DNA of 64,000 bases from positions 27,278 to 91,277 of the forward strand of contig VTPC01002484.1 in NCBI GenBank assembly GCA_011009095.1. The letters run 5' to 3'. Source of the stretch: Ignelater luminosus (taxonomy: Eukaryota; Arthropoda; Insecta; Coleoptera; Elateridae). Position numbers and translations under genes: made by a program. The stretch's first letter is position 1. The number at the start of each line of letters is the position of its first letter. The notes beneath the pieces are model-generated. The model was given only the letters and a program-made list of their open reading frames with translations. It searched no databases and was not told the origin of the DNA. Positions 25,491-37,357 of this stretch are shown here, piece by piece.

Positions 25491-26929
25491 TACTTACAGA
25501 AAGTAGAATACATTTCAACCTACTAATACATCAAATCGGAAATAAACTAGATTCTAACGAAACCGTAATTGGCAACTCTGGATGTTGATACAGAAACCAA
25601 ACAGGTTGAGAGAATGTTAGACATTTTACATGCTAAAGAATTAATTAAAAATCATAAACTAAGAGAGCGAGTTAGCAACAATACATATGTTACAATCAGA
25701 AGGCATGAATCCCCGAATTCTAACTGATTCTTGTGTTTCTATAAGCTCATAGGTCTTGCAGGCATTCATACCCTTGTAAGAACCTGAATCCTTAAGGACA
25801 TCAAATTTCTGCGAACTCTTAAGTTTTTATGAGTCCACAAAGTTTTGTATTAGGTCTTCAAGTTATTAATAATCGCCGAGTTTCTATGAGGTTTTTGCAA
25901 AACCTCAAGGCTCAAAAGCTTTCAGATTCTTACAACTTCTTTTGTATGGTCTCGACTTTTAGAGAATTTCCGAGTCTTAAGACATCTGGATTATTGCAAA
26001 CTCCTGAAATCTTACAGGTCTACTTTATTGCAGTAGATCTAAGTAAAAATGATCTACTTGAAAACGGACACGATCGCAACTATCTTGACAGGTGAATTAG
26101 CTGAAGAGAAACGTTCAAAAGGGAATAGGATTTGTGAATTGAGCTTTGGTTGGTAAGGAAAACGAAGACTCTCGGAGCTAAAATTGCTAGCAAAATGTTT
26201 GGAAAAAGGTAAAGAGCAACTCAATGTCTTCCTGCAAATGTAAAAATTTTTTTGAGGGGTGACGTAGTGTTAGTCTAGTTATCGATATAAAATGAGAAAA
26301 CTGTAAGCTGCAACCACAAATATTTAAGATGATTTTCTCTTTTTTTCTTTTTGCTTCGTGAATGAGTGAAACCCCTTCAAAAGGAAAATGGTAACGGGTT
26401 TCATGTTGCTGTTTTATAATCGTCTGAAACGAGATCTTGAAAATCTCCAGTAATCTCTCTAGCGATATTGATTGCAACAATGACTTCACAGTGTGTTATA
26501 GAGAAATTGATTGTCCGGTCAAAAGCGAGCGAGATTTTGTGTAAACCAGTCTTAGATAACACAAGATGCAACTGTCTAAACATTGTATTGACTAGAGCAT
26601 TCTTGAATATTGTCACTACCTAAAAGGAGTGTTCACGAACAGAACCACCCTGCTGAAAGAAGGAAAAGGAAGGAGAATTTAGAGAAATGTGTATGTCCGC
26701 TGTCAAAAGAAAATTTCTCTTAATCAACATTTATAAAGATGAATGAAATCGTGAGATTCTGCAGTAATGCTGCAAACTCACAATTTTAATTGGATGATAT
26801 AGAATTAATTAGCAGACAAAGAAATTAAATAATTTTATTCAAATTATTTTTTTAATTACAGATTGTGTACTTTAATAAAACTAACACCGGTTAAACTAGC
26901 TAATACAAAGCAAATGTTATTTATCAACC
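25491..26929. other. AT-rich non-coding stretch
   Basis: At 25790-26030 loosely repeated words (ACATC...TGC(G/A)AACTC and similar) suggest a decayed short tandem repeat, and the 88-codon frame at 25829-26095 lies in it. No gene recognised. Confidence 0.4.
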
Positions 26930-27400
26930 GATTGTCGACTCTGTCGGTGCTTTTTTGTTGCATCGCTATACCCTTAAGGGCGGGGTGCAATACCTCTTTG
27001 GGTCACAAATCTCTTATACATATACACACAAACCTCCTTTTGTTTGGCTAATAATAAAACACATTTTTCTTTTCCACTAGAGCATGGTTTATATCATATT
27101 TTTTATACTATATGTTAAAAGGGTCGCGAAGATTCTATAGACAGGGTAAATTATATTTTTTTCCTCTGGGGGTCGGGTCGCGGCATTATCATGCATATGT
27201 GTATCGAGGTCGGTTATGCGTGCTAGATATAATTTATGCCCGTGTATGCAGATGGGTTCCGGTCAACCTTGAAAGTTTAATTTTGGTAAAGGGTAATGAG
27301 AGAACCCCCACCAACCCTTAGGCCTGCCCCAAAAGGGTTATTATCATCACTTCAGGCTAAAGGATGCGTGTTCAGTCAGTCTCAGTTAACCTTGAAGACT
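26930..27400. promoter_or_regulatory. CpG-rich patch with two FTZ-F1-like sites
   Basis: GC/CpG-richer DNA including GGGGGTCGGGTCGCGG. CAACCTTGA at 27264-27272 and TAACCTTGA at 27387-27395 are, on the minus strand, TCAAGGTTG and TCAAGGTTA. Both fit the FTZ-F1/Hr39 monomer consensus YCAAGGYYR. The overlapping 69-codon frame (27112-27321) has no recognisable domain. Candidate enhancer, inferred. Confidence 0.25.
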
Positions 27401-30400
27401 CTGAAGATACACTTGGCAAGATTTGTTTAATTTGTTATTAATAATAGAAATGTTTGGAAATTATAAAAGTGGCTAGTGATTGGACGTGTATTCTGTACGT
27501 ATTTATAATAATTTTCGCTTAAAAGTTATTTTAGTGAAACATAAATAAATAAGCTGTAATGGTCAATCGAGTTAATTGGAGTCTATCACGTTATTGTTCT
27601 GGAATGTGTAACCTAACATAGGATCAACTTTCGAAATTTGCGTGCAAATAAAATTAATTTGGCAACTTTTTTCTTGTTATCAAGGTAAACTCCTGAAAAT
27701 AATTTATAGTTTTGTTCCAAACAGTTACTTGTAATAATTTCTCATGCAATAGCTCTTCATATTTTTAGAATGTCAAGATAATAATTAATTTTATATTAAA
27801 TATTACATACCTAGTTAACACATTGTTTTTATAAAATTGTTATTCATGAGACAGATTTTTAATGTTGGAACAATAAACTATCTCGTTAAATTTTTCTTTA
27901 TACTAATTGACGTATTGATCTAATTTTTGATATGTATATTGTTGTTCTAAATATCGGAAATTATTGCTTTTACAAGTTAATAGCTGCAATAAAATTACAA
28001 ATAAAGCTATAAAATTGATATAAAAATATCTGAAGCAATAAAAGGGTAACATGTTGAAATTGTTATAATAAATTTTTACGTTTTTATGGCGGTTGCATAA
28101 TTAATCAGATCACTTTATTAGTAGAGTAAACATACGAAACGTCTGTAGTAATAACGGTAAAAAAGTGTGGTAGCTGATAATAATAATAATAATAATAATA
28201 ATATGAAATTACCATGAGCTTAATTTGGTTTTTAACAGGAGTGTATAGATAAAAATCTGTCAGATAGTAGCTTTACGGTAGGCAATAAAAGTATCTTTTC
28301 AGAATTCATTGTAACTTCTCATTGTCCCAACGAAAACAGGAGAATCAAATCCTTTTACGTTTTTATTTGTTTATCTTATTTTAAAAATGAACAGAAATTC
28401 TTACTTGATATTTAATTTATTTTTATGTCTCAATTGTAGTTTTTCATACATTTTTATTTAATTTATTTTGGTTTGGACTTTGCAAGATTTTGCTCAGAAA
28501 TTACAGAATTTAATATTTTTTGAATTTAGTATGTCTTACTCAAAAGAATTCATATGAAATAAAGATAAAACAAAATCCATAGCGTACAGGATTGGATTTG
28601 ACAAAATACTAGTTACAACAGCGTGGTAGTTTTTGGCATCTTTTGGACATTTTCCATAAAATGCCTAAGCAGAACTGTATGAAATATGTTGCTGTTACAG
28701 AGAGAAATGACTTCTGAATTCTGTTATTAGATCTTGTATGACGTCCTGGGAAAAATTATATTTGAACAGTACTGTTTGGAATGGTATTCAAAATGGACTA
28801 ACTGGCTGGTTGGAATGCATGCAATTTTTAATTATTGCTAACTTTTAATAAATTTTCTAAATCAAGGAGATACTAAGTTTATTTCATTGCCATAACAGAA
28901 ATTGTTAGAGATGCTAGCAACTAGCAAAAGAATTTTTTTTCCTTGGAAAACTTTTATTTTCGGGAAGGTTTTGAAATGGCGTTCCTTAAATTCCATGTAC
29001 ATATAATAAAGAAAGATCCTAAGTTGTTGAAAGTCTTCCAAAATCGTAAATGGTCAAAACCTAAAAACTTACATTCAACATACAGGCTGCCTCAAAATCA
29101 TTTGGCTATGAGTTAAGAGCATATTCTAGAGCTTAAAACAAACAAAACATTAAGTTACATCAATTTTTATTTTTCTTTAATTCTTGGGAAATTTTTAAAT
29201 ACCTCGAACTCAGAACGCTGAACAGATAGAACTGGTTCAACTCCTTGGTCTGCTCGTTCACTAAATTGTACCCCCGCAATACTTATCATGAGATCAGTTT
29301 GAAACTATTGCAAACTCTTTTGACCACCCCTGGAATTTTTGAAAACTGCACCGGTCTGTGAGAAAACGTGTTGAAGCATGTGTTGTTTGTGTGTTCATAA
29401 ATTTAGAAATTAACTTGATAACGGATAATCGGATTTTAAGCTCTAGATTTTGGAAAAACTTGGTATGTTGACAAGTTTCCTTAATTTTCTTCCGCCTTTT
29501 GTTCAAAAGTTACTAATTATCTTAACGTCTAAAAATCCTTGCGGTCTAAAATAATTTCATTTTCTTGGGAATCAGGTGAGACACAGGCTTTGTAGGCTAA
29601 AGCTCCTTTAATGAACTTCAGTTTCTTCTGAAACGCTTCAAAATTTAAATTTTGCAAAAATTTCTTGAAGAAACTCTTCTTACATTCCTAAAAGTTTCAT
29701 TTTGGAAAGAAAAAGGAAAAATACTAGTGAGAAAGTAGCTTGGATTTCAGACAGTTAAAAACCAGTAAAATTATTATTGGTCGACGAATTTTCAACAACC
29801 ATATCAAAATCAGGTCATGACAACTTTCCGCTTCTATAAATGGGCTAAACTTGACCTTTTCAAAACTATAGCCTTTTTATATTTAGCGCAAAAAGAGTAC
29901 ATAGCAATGAACAGCATCTTGCAACATTGGTTCAATCAGGTTGTAGCAATTCCAGGAACTCACAAACTTTATGATTTCAAACCCTCATGGTGTGAAACGA
30001 TACTCTACGTTAGACTGTCTTGGTTTGTACCATGTTCAGTTTGCTGTCTCTTATGGGTGAAAGAAAATTACATTTGAAGTTTGAAAAGTGAATCCTATCA
30101 CGCCAACTAATCGAGCTTGCATTCTACTTGAAAATGAAAAGAAGAAAATTGCAGAGGTCTTTAAACAGTTCCTAGACTTAAGAAAATGCCATCAATGGAC
30201 AAATATTTTAGCGTATGATGTTATTAGAATAACTTTTTAAACCAGCGGTATTAAGTCTTCTAGATTTTCTAAAACTAAACTCTTGTAAAAAGTTAGATCT
30301 GATATATTGACTATTTTTTTTGTACATGTGCAATATATTATCGTTTTTTTTGAAAATTTTTATTTTGTTTGTATGTCAAACTCCGTCATTTTAAAATTGG

Positions 30401-31949
30401 ACATTGCTCAGGTCTGTATCTCATCTGATTCTTGAGAAAATAACAGTTTATTGAGTATTTGAGATCTCAGCAATTTTTAATTTTTAATAATGTCAATACT
30501 CAATAACTTCTGAACAGAAGTCGAAGAAATTAATATTATTCTTCTTATCTATGTATTGTAAAGGCATTTAACATACCAAATTCTCAGAATATTGGTTATC
30601 CTCCACAGCCTAACTCAAATTATCGTTCAGTAAGCTCCGAGAAAATTTAGTTCCCCTAAAATGCTTTCACGTTCAAATGTATAGACTTCCTGGGCAAATC
30701 AATTTTCCAGTTTTTGTCAGTGTCAGTCTTTTGGCCGCTTTTAGAATTTGGCCTACAATATATTTAAATTTAAATAAAGCCCCGAATTCTAGAAGAAGAG
30801 AATTAAGAGTGCAATTTCTCAAATCAACCAACAAATGCTCGAAGGATGACCAATTGATAATTTTCATTCTTACAATAATAACATCTTCAAGCTGAAATCA
30901 AACTTGAAGATGTTGGCTTGTAATTATTCTGGTCTTGCCCAAAATGGTGGTAAGAATTTAAAAATTTACATTTTTGAAAATTCTTGAATTTGTTTATCAA
31001 GCTGTGTCTCTGAAACGAATATTACTCCAATTTAGAAAACATGGAATACTCAAAATGGGCATTACTAAAAGGCTGGACAGCCATTTTGACTATCCATTTG
31101 TCAATTTACTTTAAAGTTTTTGATTGTGGCTTTATTATTTTTATTTGAATTTACTAAAAAAATAATCTACTCAAAATAAGAACGTTTGAAGGTTTTGCTA
31201 ATTATTTAATTTTTGAAATATTTGTTCCAACTAAAAATGTGGAAATTCTATAAATTAGAATTTTTGAGTAAACAAATTTCGACGATATCTAGACTATTTC
31301 TAATTATGGTTTAGCTTAGAAAATATATTTCCATCAAAACCTTTATTTTATTTCAATCCTAAAGAAAAGTAGTTGATTCTTTGGTGACGCCTGTTAGGTA
31401 ACAAAATAAGGATGTTATAGTAAATCATGATCAATGATTGGATATGACTCGGCCAAAAGAAGTCGAAGGTGGGCCAGTTTAAATCTGGCAATGCTGTTTA
31501 AATATCTGCCCTGTGCAGCTTTCTAACCAAGTCTGTTACTACTCTTATAGTTTCAAAATTATTAAGGATCTTAGTCCTCAAATTTGTTTATCAATAAGAA
31601 AAATGACAATGGAACGCGATATTTTAGATTTTATATTTTCTTATATCACCTTTAAAATTTTTGTTGCCCGTTCAGTTTATTTATTAAGTTATTCAAAGTA
31701 TAATGTAGTGGGCCCCCGTCGTGTTGAATTCTTTTTCTCATTTTAATGCGTGAATCAGTGAATTATATTCGTGTTCAAATTATTTGTTTACGATTCACAT
31801 TTATTATGTTATAATTTGCAAAATTATTCCTTTCTTTATTTAATATTCCAAAATGTAAATTAATACATTCCTACAGAAATTATAACCAAATAAACAACCA
31901 CATTTACAGATGTACATATGTAAATGAATTTCAAGTTGTGGAATATGGT
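27401..31949. other. AT-rich non-coding stretch
   Basis: No gene or bounded element. It contains the (TAA)n microsatellite listed separately. Several short open frames (29294-29506, 29817-30077, 31513-31746) have no recognisable motif. Confidence 0.5.
28177..28203 (+). repeat. (TAA)n microsatellite
   Basis: About nine perfect ATA/TAA triplets in a row. Confidence 0.95.
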
Positions 31950-32330
31950 TCGTGTTGTATACACATAGACACGCATTTAGAAATGAGACGACATGTACAC
32001 CTATCCAAATAAATTATTGCAAACTGCTCGGGGCAGTTTTGGTAATAATTTGCAAATTTGCATGTGAACCGCAAGGTGCAGCTGTTTTGTGTGTATGAGG
32101 GTTAATGATGCTCAGAGTTTAACTGCGCTATAATTACAGGACGAAAGTTTAACACGCGTTGTTCGTGTGTACACTGTATGCAAATGGAGTCTTGTCAGTA
32201 GATCGAATCGCTAGCATGTTGCTTGTGTGTATATCGCGACTGTTACAACTTTTCGTGCCAATACGTCGCCCGCCGGCTATGGAATTTGAGCGTCGATGAG
32301 CTTTTTGTAAACCATTTGTTGTATACTAAT
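31950..32330. promoter_or_regulatory. CpG-rich patch with two POU octamers
   Basis: Richer in CpG than its flanks. It contains ATTTGCAT (minus-strand octamer, 32056-32063) inside the near-palindrome ATTTGCAAATTTGCAT, and ATGCAAAT at 32178-32185. CAGCTG lies nearby at about 32080. No open frame. Candidate enhancer by motif density, inferred. Confidence 0.3.
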
Positions 32331-33689
32331 AATGGGAAATTACAATTTTATATATTTAAATATGCCTAATAAGGATGTAAACGTTTACAGTTCTAATTTT
32401 AAAATGAACATTAAATAAAACCGCATTAAAAAGAGCGTAAAGTTTAGAAAAACGATGTTAAATGTAAATATATGTGACAGATACATATGAAAGACAAATA
32501 ACGACCACCTAGTATCATACTATTATACAGGTTATTAAAATAAAGTTGCCTTAATTATAAATATTGCTGGTTATTGTGAAAACGCGTTGTTGTCGACTTT
32601 GAATGCCTATAATTCTTTTCTTTATTATACGCCATTAAAGTCTATAGATTTGTCGGTGTGTTTTTTTATCTTTTCCTGATTGTAACATTAATAATGCATA
32701 AATGACAAACAATAAAACATTAATAAAACATTTTTCTGAATGTATTTAGAGAAGAAAAAAATGTTAATGCAAGTCAGGTGTTTCGCCTGTAACCAGTACG
32801 GACAATGTGGCTAGAAATCTTATAAAACATACTTAATAACGCTTAAAAGGCCATTAAAAATGAAAATATTAAACTGTCAAGATTTATTTTTCTATTGTTT
32901 ATTTATTTGAATTATTATAATTTCAAATAAAACTTAATTTTGGCGCCAAGAGAATAACACGGGGCACTCAATTTAATTATCTTTGAATTTAAATATTGAA
33001 AGTTATAGTAAACCATGACCTTTGTGTTGCAAAACAGTTGACAGTATTCTAAAAACAACTGCAGGTTTATCTAGAATTATACAAAGCAAATAATTAAAAA
33101 TTTTTAAAAACAAAAGAGGGTCAACATCTACCAACTACAGCAAATGTGGAGTCCCGCATGGATTTATTCGAGGATCTATATTATTTAAGTTCTACAAACT
33201 TATTTTATGTACACATCCATTCTACAGGGCAATATCGCTACTGAGAATTTGGAGAAATTTTGAAAAGTCGAATAAATTAGCAAACTGGATTGTTTATAGC
33301 ACTAAAGAGAACACAAAATCAAATTGGTTTTCCTTTCTAAATCCATACAAATCATGATTCTGAAATTTTCATTTAAGTTTCTTTCAAATATTAATTTCAA
33401 ATATTCTGAAAAACACAGTTAATAACCTATCGTTACTATTTTTTCCATTTTATTTGAAAAGTTACCTAAGTTTTTCTTGTTGAAATCAACTATTACATTT
33501 TATAACAAACATAATTGCAATTTTAAAATATTCAGAATTTTTAAAAAAACAAATGAAACTAAAAATAATATTTAGGGCATTTACAAAATAAAGCAACAAT
33601 TCGTTCATTAAGTACATAAACACGAGATGAGTTGTAAGGCGCAAGCGAGATGAGTAAATGAAAGCGGAACACAGAATGAAAGCGAGAAG
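32331..33689. other. AT-rich non-coding stretch
   Basis: Nothing recognised. Confidence 0.5.
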
Positions 33690-33810
33690 ACATTCCAAAG
33701 CTTATTAAGCGCCGCGACGCCGTGCTCTGATTGGTCGTTAGGCTGAAGTGATTAGTAGGCGAGACTGACGCCGGAGCACGACCTGACCCAACATTGCCCG
33801 ACTTGTTCAA
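33690..33810. promoter_or_regulatory. CpG-rich block with inverted CCAAT box
   Basis: A compact GC-rich block (AAGCGCCGCGACGCCGTG onward) holding CTGATTGGTC at 33727-33736, a full match to the NF-Y inverted-CCAAT consensus CTGATTGGYY. NF-Y sites usually lie 60-100 bp upstream of transcription starts. No TATA box or coding exon could be paired with it. Confidence 0.3.
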
Positions 33811-34249
33811 ATCAATTAATGCACCGATAAGTGTGTCAATGAACTACTTGATAATTTTAAAATTTTCTTTCGGGGAAACTTTATTTTACAGAAAAGTTGT
33901 TTCGATTTTGTTTTCATTATCCACATGCTTGGTATCAATGCTATTAAATAAGAAAAATTAAATATGAATCCTACCTTTTAGAAGCGTGCAGCCATTTCTT
34001 GATATCAGCAGTTTGATGCAGAAGAATGGAATGTCTTCTGGGCACATATTCGCTTACTAAAGGACGGTTAAAAGGAATATAACTTGTAATATATAAGGAA
34101 AAACAATAAATTATAAATCTCATAAAACAATGTGCTTGGTGCAAGAACATAAATAGCTAACAGAGGTCAAGAATTTATTTGGAGGTGTTTAAAAATTTAT
34201 TATTGTAATCGACATAATAAATAATTCTAGAAAATGTTGTAGAGGAAGG

Positions 34250-34620
34250 TAAGCATGTGTGGAGGTCATGGAATGGAACCTGAGTAGGCGACGGGAGAAA
34301 GGCGAATGTTTGAGCTCTGCAAGACGTGCGTCTTCGGCGTCGCGACGTACACACGCGGTGTCGGTAGTAGTAAAGACGTGTAAAGAAGTCTATCTCGGTT
34401 GCCTTAGCGAAAAAATTGATGCTGAAGAAGGAAAACCCTAGCGCGTCTCTAGAAAACGCGGGGGAGCTTAGCTGAAACTAAGAAAATTGCGTTCGACTCT
34501 CGTGTTATCCCCACCCCTAATCTGCGCATGGCCAACATGGCTGCGTCGCGACGTCACCCCCATAAGCTCAAAAGCTCATTTAATGCAATGTTTTGCTTGT
34601 AATTACAGCTTTGAATATAA
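34250..34620. promoter_or_regulatory. CpG island-like block, candidate promoter
   Basis: The most CpG-rich part of the window. Within about 35 bp it has TGCGCATG (34523-34530, NRF-1/Ewg-like), AACATGGC (34534-34541, minus-strand GCCATGTT, YY1/Pho-like), TCGCGA (34546-34551) and GACGTCAC (34550-34557, CRE-like). This mix is typical of TATA-less CpG promoters, and a Pho-like site would also suit a Polycomb response element. A strong donor-like AAGGTAAGC lies at 34246-34254. The Arg-rich 60-codon frame here starts with GTG and is not convincing. Direction of transcription is unknown. Confidence 0.35.
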
Positions 34621-36607
34621 TTGAGACGCGTTCGTATTGTAGAAGAATTTTTTATTCAAGTGGGTGCTCTTCAGTTTTTTTGTTTTGGTGTAGAAATTTT
34701 CGTTAAATTCAATAGTGTAAGTATTATATTCGGTTGTCCACATATCCCTCCTTTTCTATCGATTTTATTTCCTGAACATGTTCTGGCTGATAAACGCGAT
34801 GGCGATTTCTCGATTTTTGATGCAGCATCTTTTCTAACAAAGAAATAAATCTTTTTCGTTAAAAATACATTCTCAAGTATAAACGATTATAAATAAAACC
34901 CTTAATTAATTATTCGTAATAGTTAATCACTGTCAAACAAAATTCTTTAGAATTTTGTTATTGCATCATATTTGTTTGTCTTGTAAACGTAAATGCATGT
35001 GTTCGTTTGTATTATTAATTATAAAATATTTAATTACAACACGAGTTTTGTCCTTGAATTTTTGCATTTATACTACAATCAGTTAAATAATGATTAATGA
35101 AATCACACACATCTTAAAGCAAAAGCTCTGTCATGATCGCAGGTACTGTTAAGCAAGTGAAAATTTTGATTTGTTTCTTGTAATAAGGTTAATTATACTT
35201 TGAAGCGTATTTTTCTAGTTTAATCATGTAATTAATGTTATAATAAATAATCATTTTGAATGTTTATTTATGAAAGTGAACAAAAACGTGTTGCTGATTG
35301 AGATCTTTAACTTGATTATTATTGCATGATTATGAACTATGCGCATTTTTCTTTACAGTAAAAATTGCATAATTTTATTTTACTTCTATCAGCTTGGCTT
35401 TTATTTCCCAAACGAATTTTCAGAGAGTAATTAACGATTTAAAGAAATTCAAGCTTCTTTTATGAGATTTTGAATTTTTCCAAGTAGCAATATTGAAAAT
35501 CATATATCATAATATCATACTAATTGTTCTCGCTACATTTCAACGATTTCAACTGTCTCTTATTTAGTTCAATTTCATAAATTACCGTAGCTCAAAAAAA
35601 GTTTAGTCTAACAGTGCGGGTGGTATTATCTTGTAACTTTAGTTACGGAGTATAATGATCCATAAACAACTAATAGTAAAAGCATAGCCAATTATATTTT
35701 TACGTCAGAGCTAATCGCGCAATATTATTCTTAAAGTCTTAAAGATGTTGTCTGATGTTTTTAAAGCTTATTAATTCAATAATGAAATAAATCGAATAGA
35801 TAAGCTCAAGTATATATTAAAGAATCAAAGAATATCATAGATTACCATCAAAACAACTTTCTCAATAAATTGCCAGTTCTAAAATATCTAAATTTGAATC
35901 TCTAGTAACATTAAGATTTTGCCAATTTGCAAGGATTTAAAAAACTGTCTTATGTTACTTATCCAGACCTATGTGCTGATCTGCTTTCTGCTGGTGTTAG
36001 CATAGTAAGAATTTCCGTGACAATATTACGCCATTCATCCAAAATAAGCCTGTGTTCAATATATCAGTCAACTGTAGTTATGTAACAGGAATATGTTTCG
36101 GCAAGAACGTGAAGATTTCTCTGGAATTTATACTCAATTTAGCAAACAATATTGAGCACGGGACACGTCACTTTCGAGTAAAAACAAATTTCTGAAAGTT
36201 TCTTAAATTGCATGTCATCTACAAAACATGAATTGACACTAAAGCTTTAAATCGAACCTAATACGGTATATTTACCAACATGTTGAATCCTTAGGGCATT
36301 TTGGATCAGTCAACTCAGTTCAAGCCATTCAGACTTATTACGGAACGTATCAAGCTTGTTGGTCAGATCTGTAGAATTTGGAAGTCGTTCTACATTTTTC
36401 ATCGGATTGAGTTCGTTTTCTATCTTGCAAAATATGCCACCTGTATTTTCATACTGTATCAAACTTACTTTGATCGAGCCAGATAAGATTTAAAAATTTT
36501 GATTTTTGCGGATTCTGCGTAATTATTCTCTATGAATGAAATTCTCATTATCAGATCTTTGGATTTTAACCCAAACGTCGCGTTGCTATCGTCGCTAAAA
36601 GAAATAC
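34621..36607. other. AT-rich non-coding stretch
   Basis: Nothing recognised. Open frames at 34621-34848 (TTG start) and 36301-36486 have no known motif. Confidence 0.5.
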
Positions 36608-36865
36608 ACATACAGGATGATTGATTAGCACTGCATCGTGCTTCACCATACGATTCTATCGGGTTCGTTTTTGAGATACTTCGTTTTCGGCAAAAATGGA
36701 ATTCATTCTTCAGTGTAGAACCGTTTGAGAATAGTTTGAGATAGCTGAACGAAATTCTTCCTGGGATTGTAACTGCAAGGCTTCTGTTATTTTCAAAATT
36801 TTTATTACTCGCAAACCTCATCAGAGATGGTGAGTTTGGGGGGAAAAGTTTCAACACCCTATGTC
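36608..36865. mobile_element. Possible MITE-like element
   Basis: ACATACAGGATGATTG at the left faces GACATAGGGTGTTGAA (minus strand of 36852-36865 onward) at the right. They form imperfect inverted ends of the CAGGGTG type common on small arthropod DNA transposons, about 255 bp apart. No target duplication was confirmed and no family recognised. The 130-codon minus frame that covers it (36465-36857) is probably a chance frame. Confidence 0.25.
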
Positions 36866-37340
36866 AAAGATGGCACATTTACAGATTTTATATCTGTATA
36901 ACTCTTTATCTTAAAATGGTTACTAAAAACACATGGTGAAGTTTAGTTAATGCACTACTAATAAATCACTGTAAACTAACATCACCGACGCTGTCGTCCA
37001 CGGTTTGACTCATACAATGAAGTCCAATACCATGACGTAGCTAATAATGCCAGAGTACTGTTGACAAACTACAGTATATTATTAAGATGGTTATGGAATA
37101 AATATTGGATACCATAGCACAGAATAAATTATTGTGTGATCGCAGCATTCGGGTCTTCTTATTTTATTAACCAATTGGCAACACGTCTAACCGACGTCAA
37201 ATTATCAGCTGGCAGGCTGTGTAAGAGGTAACCGTACACTGGAACGATCCTGTCCGTTGCCTACGTAATGCAATCAGCAAGTAGGTCTAGTCTAATGGCG
37301 ACAAGTTTTAGATTTGCACGCCTACAATCTCAATCCCGGA
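36866..37340. other. Non-coding DNA with a CpG-richer tail
   Basis: AT-rich up to about 37180. From 37190 to 37340 it is GC-richer (for example CGATCCTGTCCGTTGCCTAC). No gene or motif could be assigned. It may be flank of the Crypton-like element next to it. Confidence 0.35.
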
Positions 37341-37357
37341 GGACGCATATGTGCAAT

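Noticed and set aside
34215-34249. 18-bp micro-exon before the strong donor AAGGTAAGC
   Set aside because: The only acceptor nearby is weak and the sequence contains a stop in the ATG frame. The donor alone is not enough.
34259-34441. Arg-rich 60-codon frame in the CpG-rich block
   Set aside because: It has a GTG start and biased composition from CpG-rich DNA, with no known domain. A promoter reading fits better.
36465-36857. 130-codon minus-strand frame
   Set aside because: No recognisable motif, and it overlaps a possible MITE. I see no evidence of a gene.
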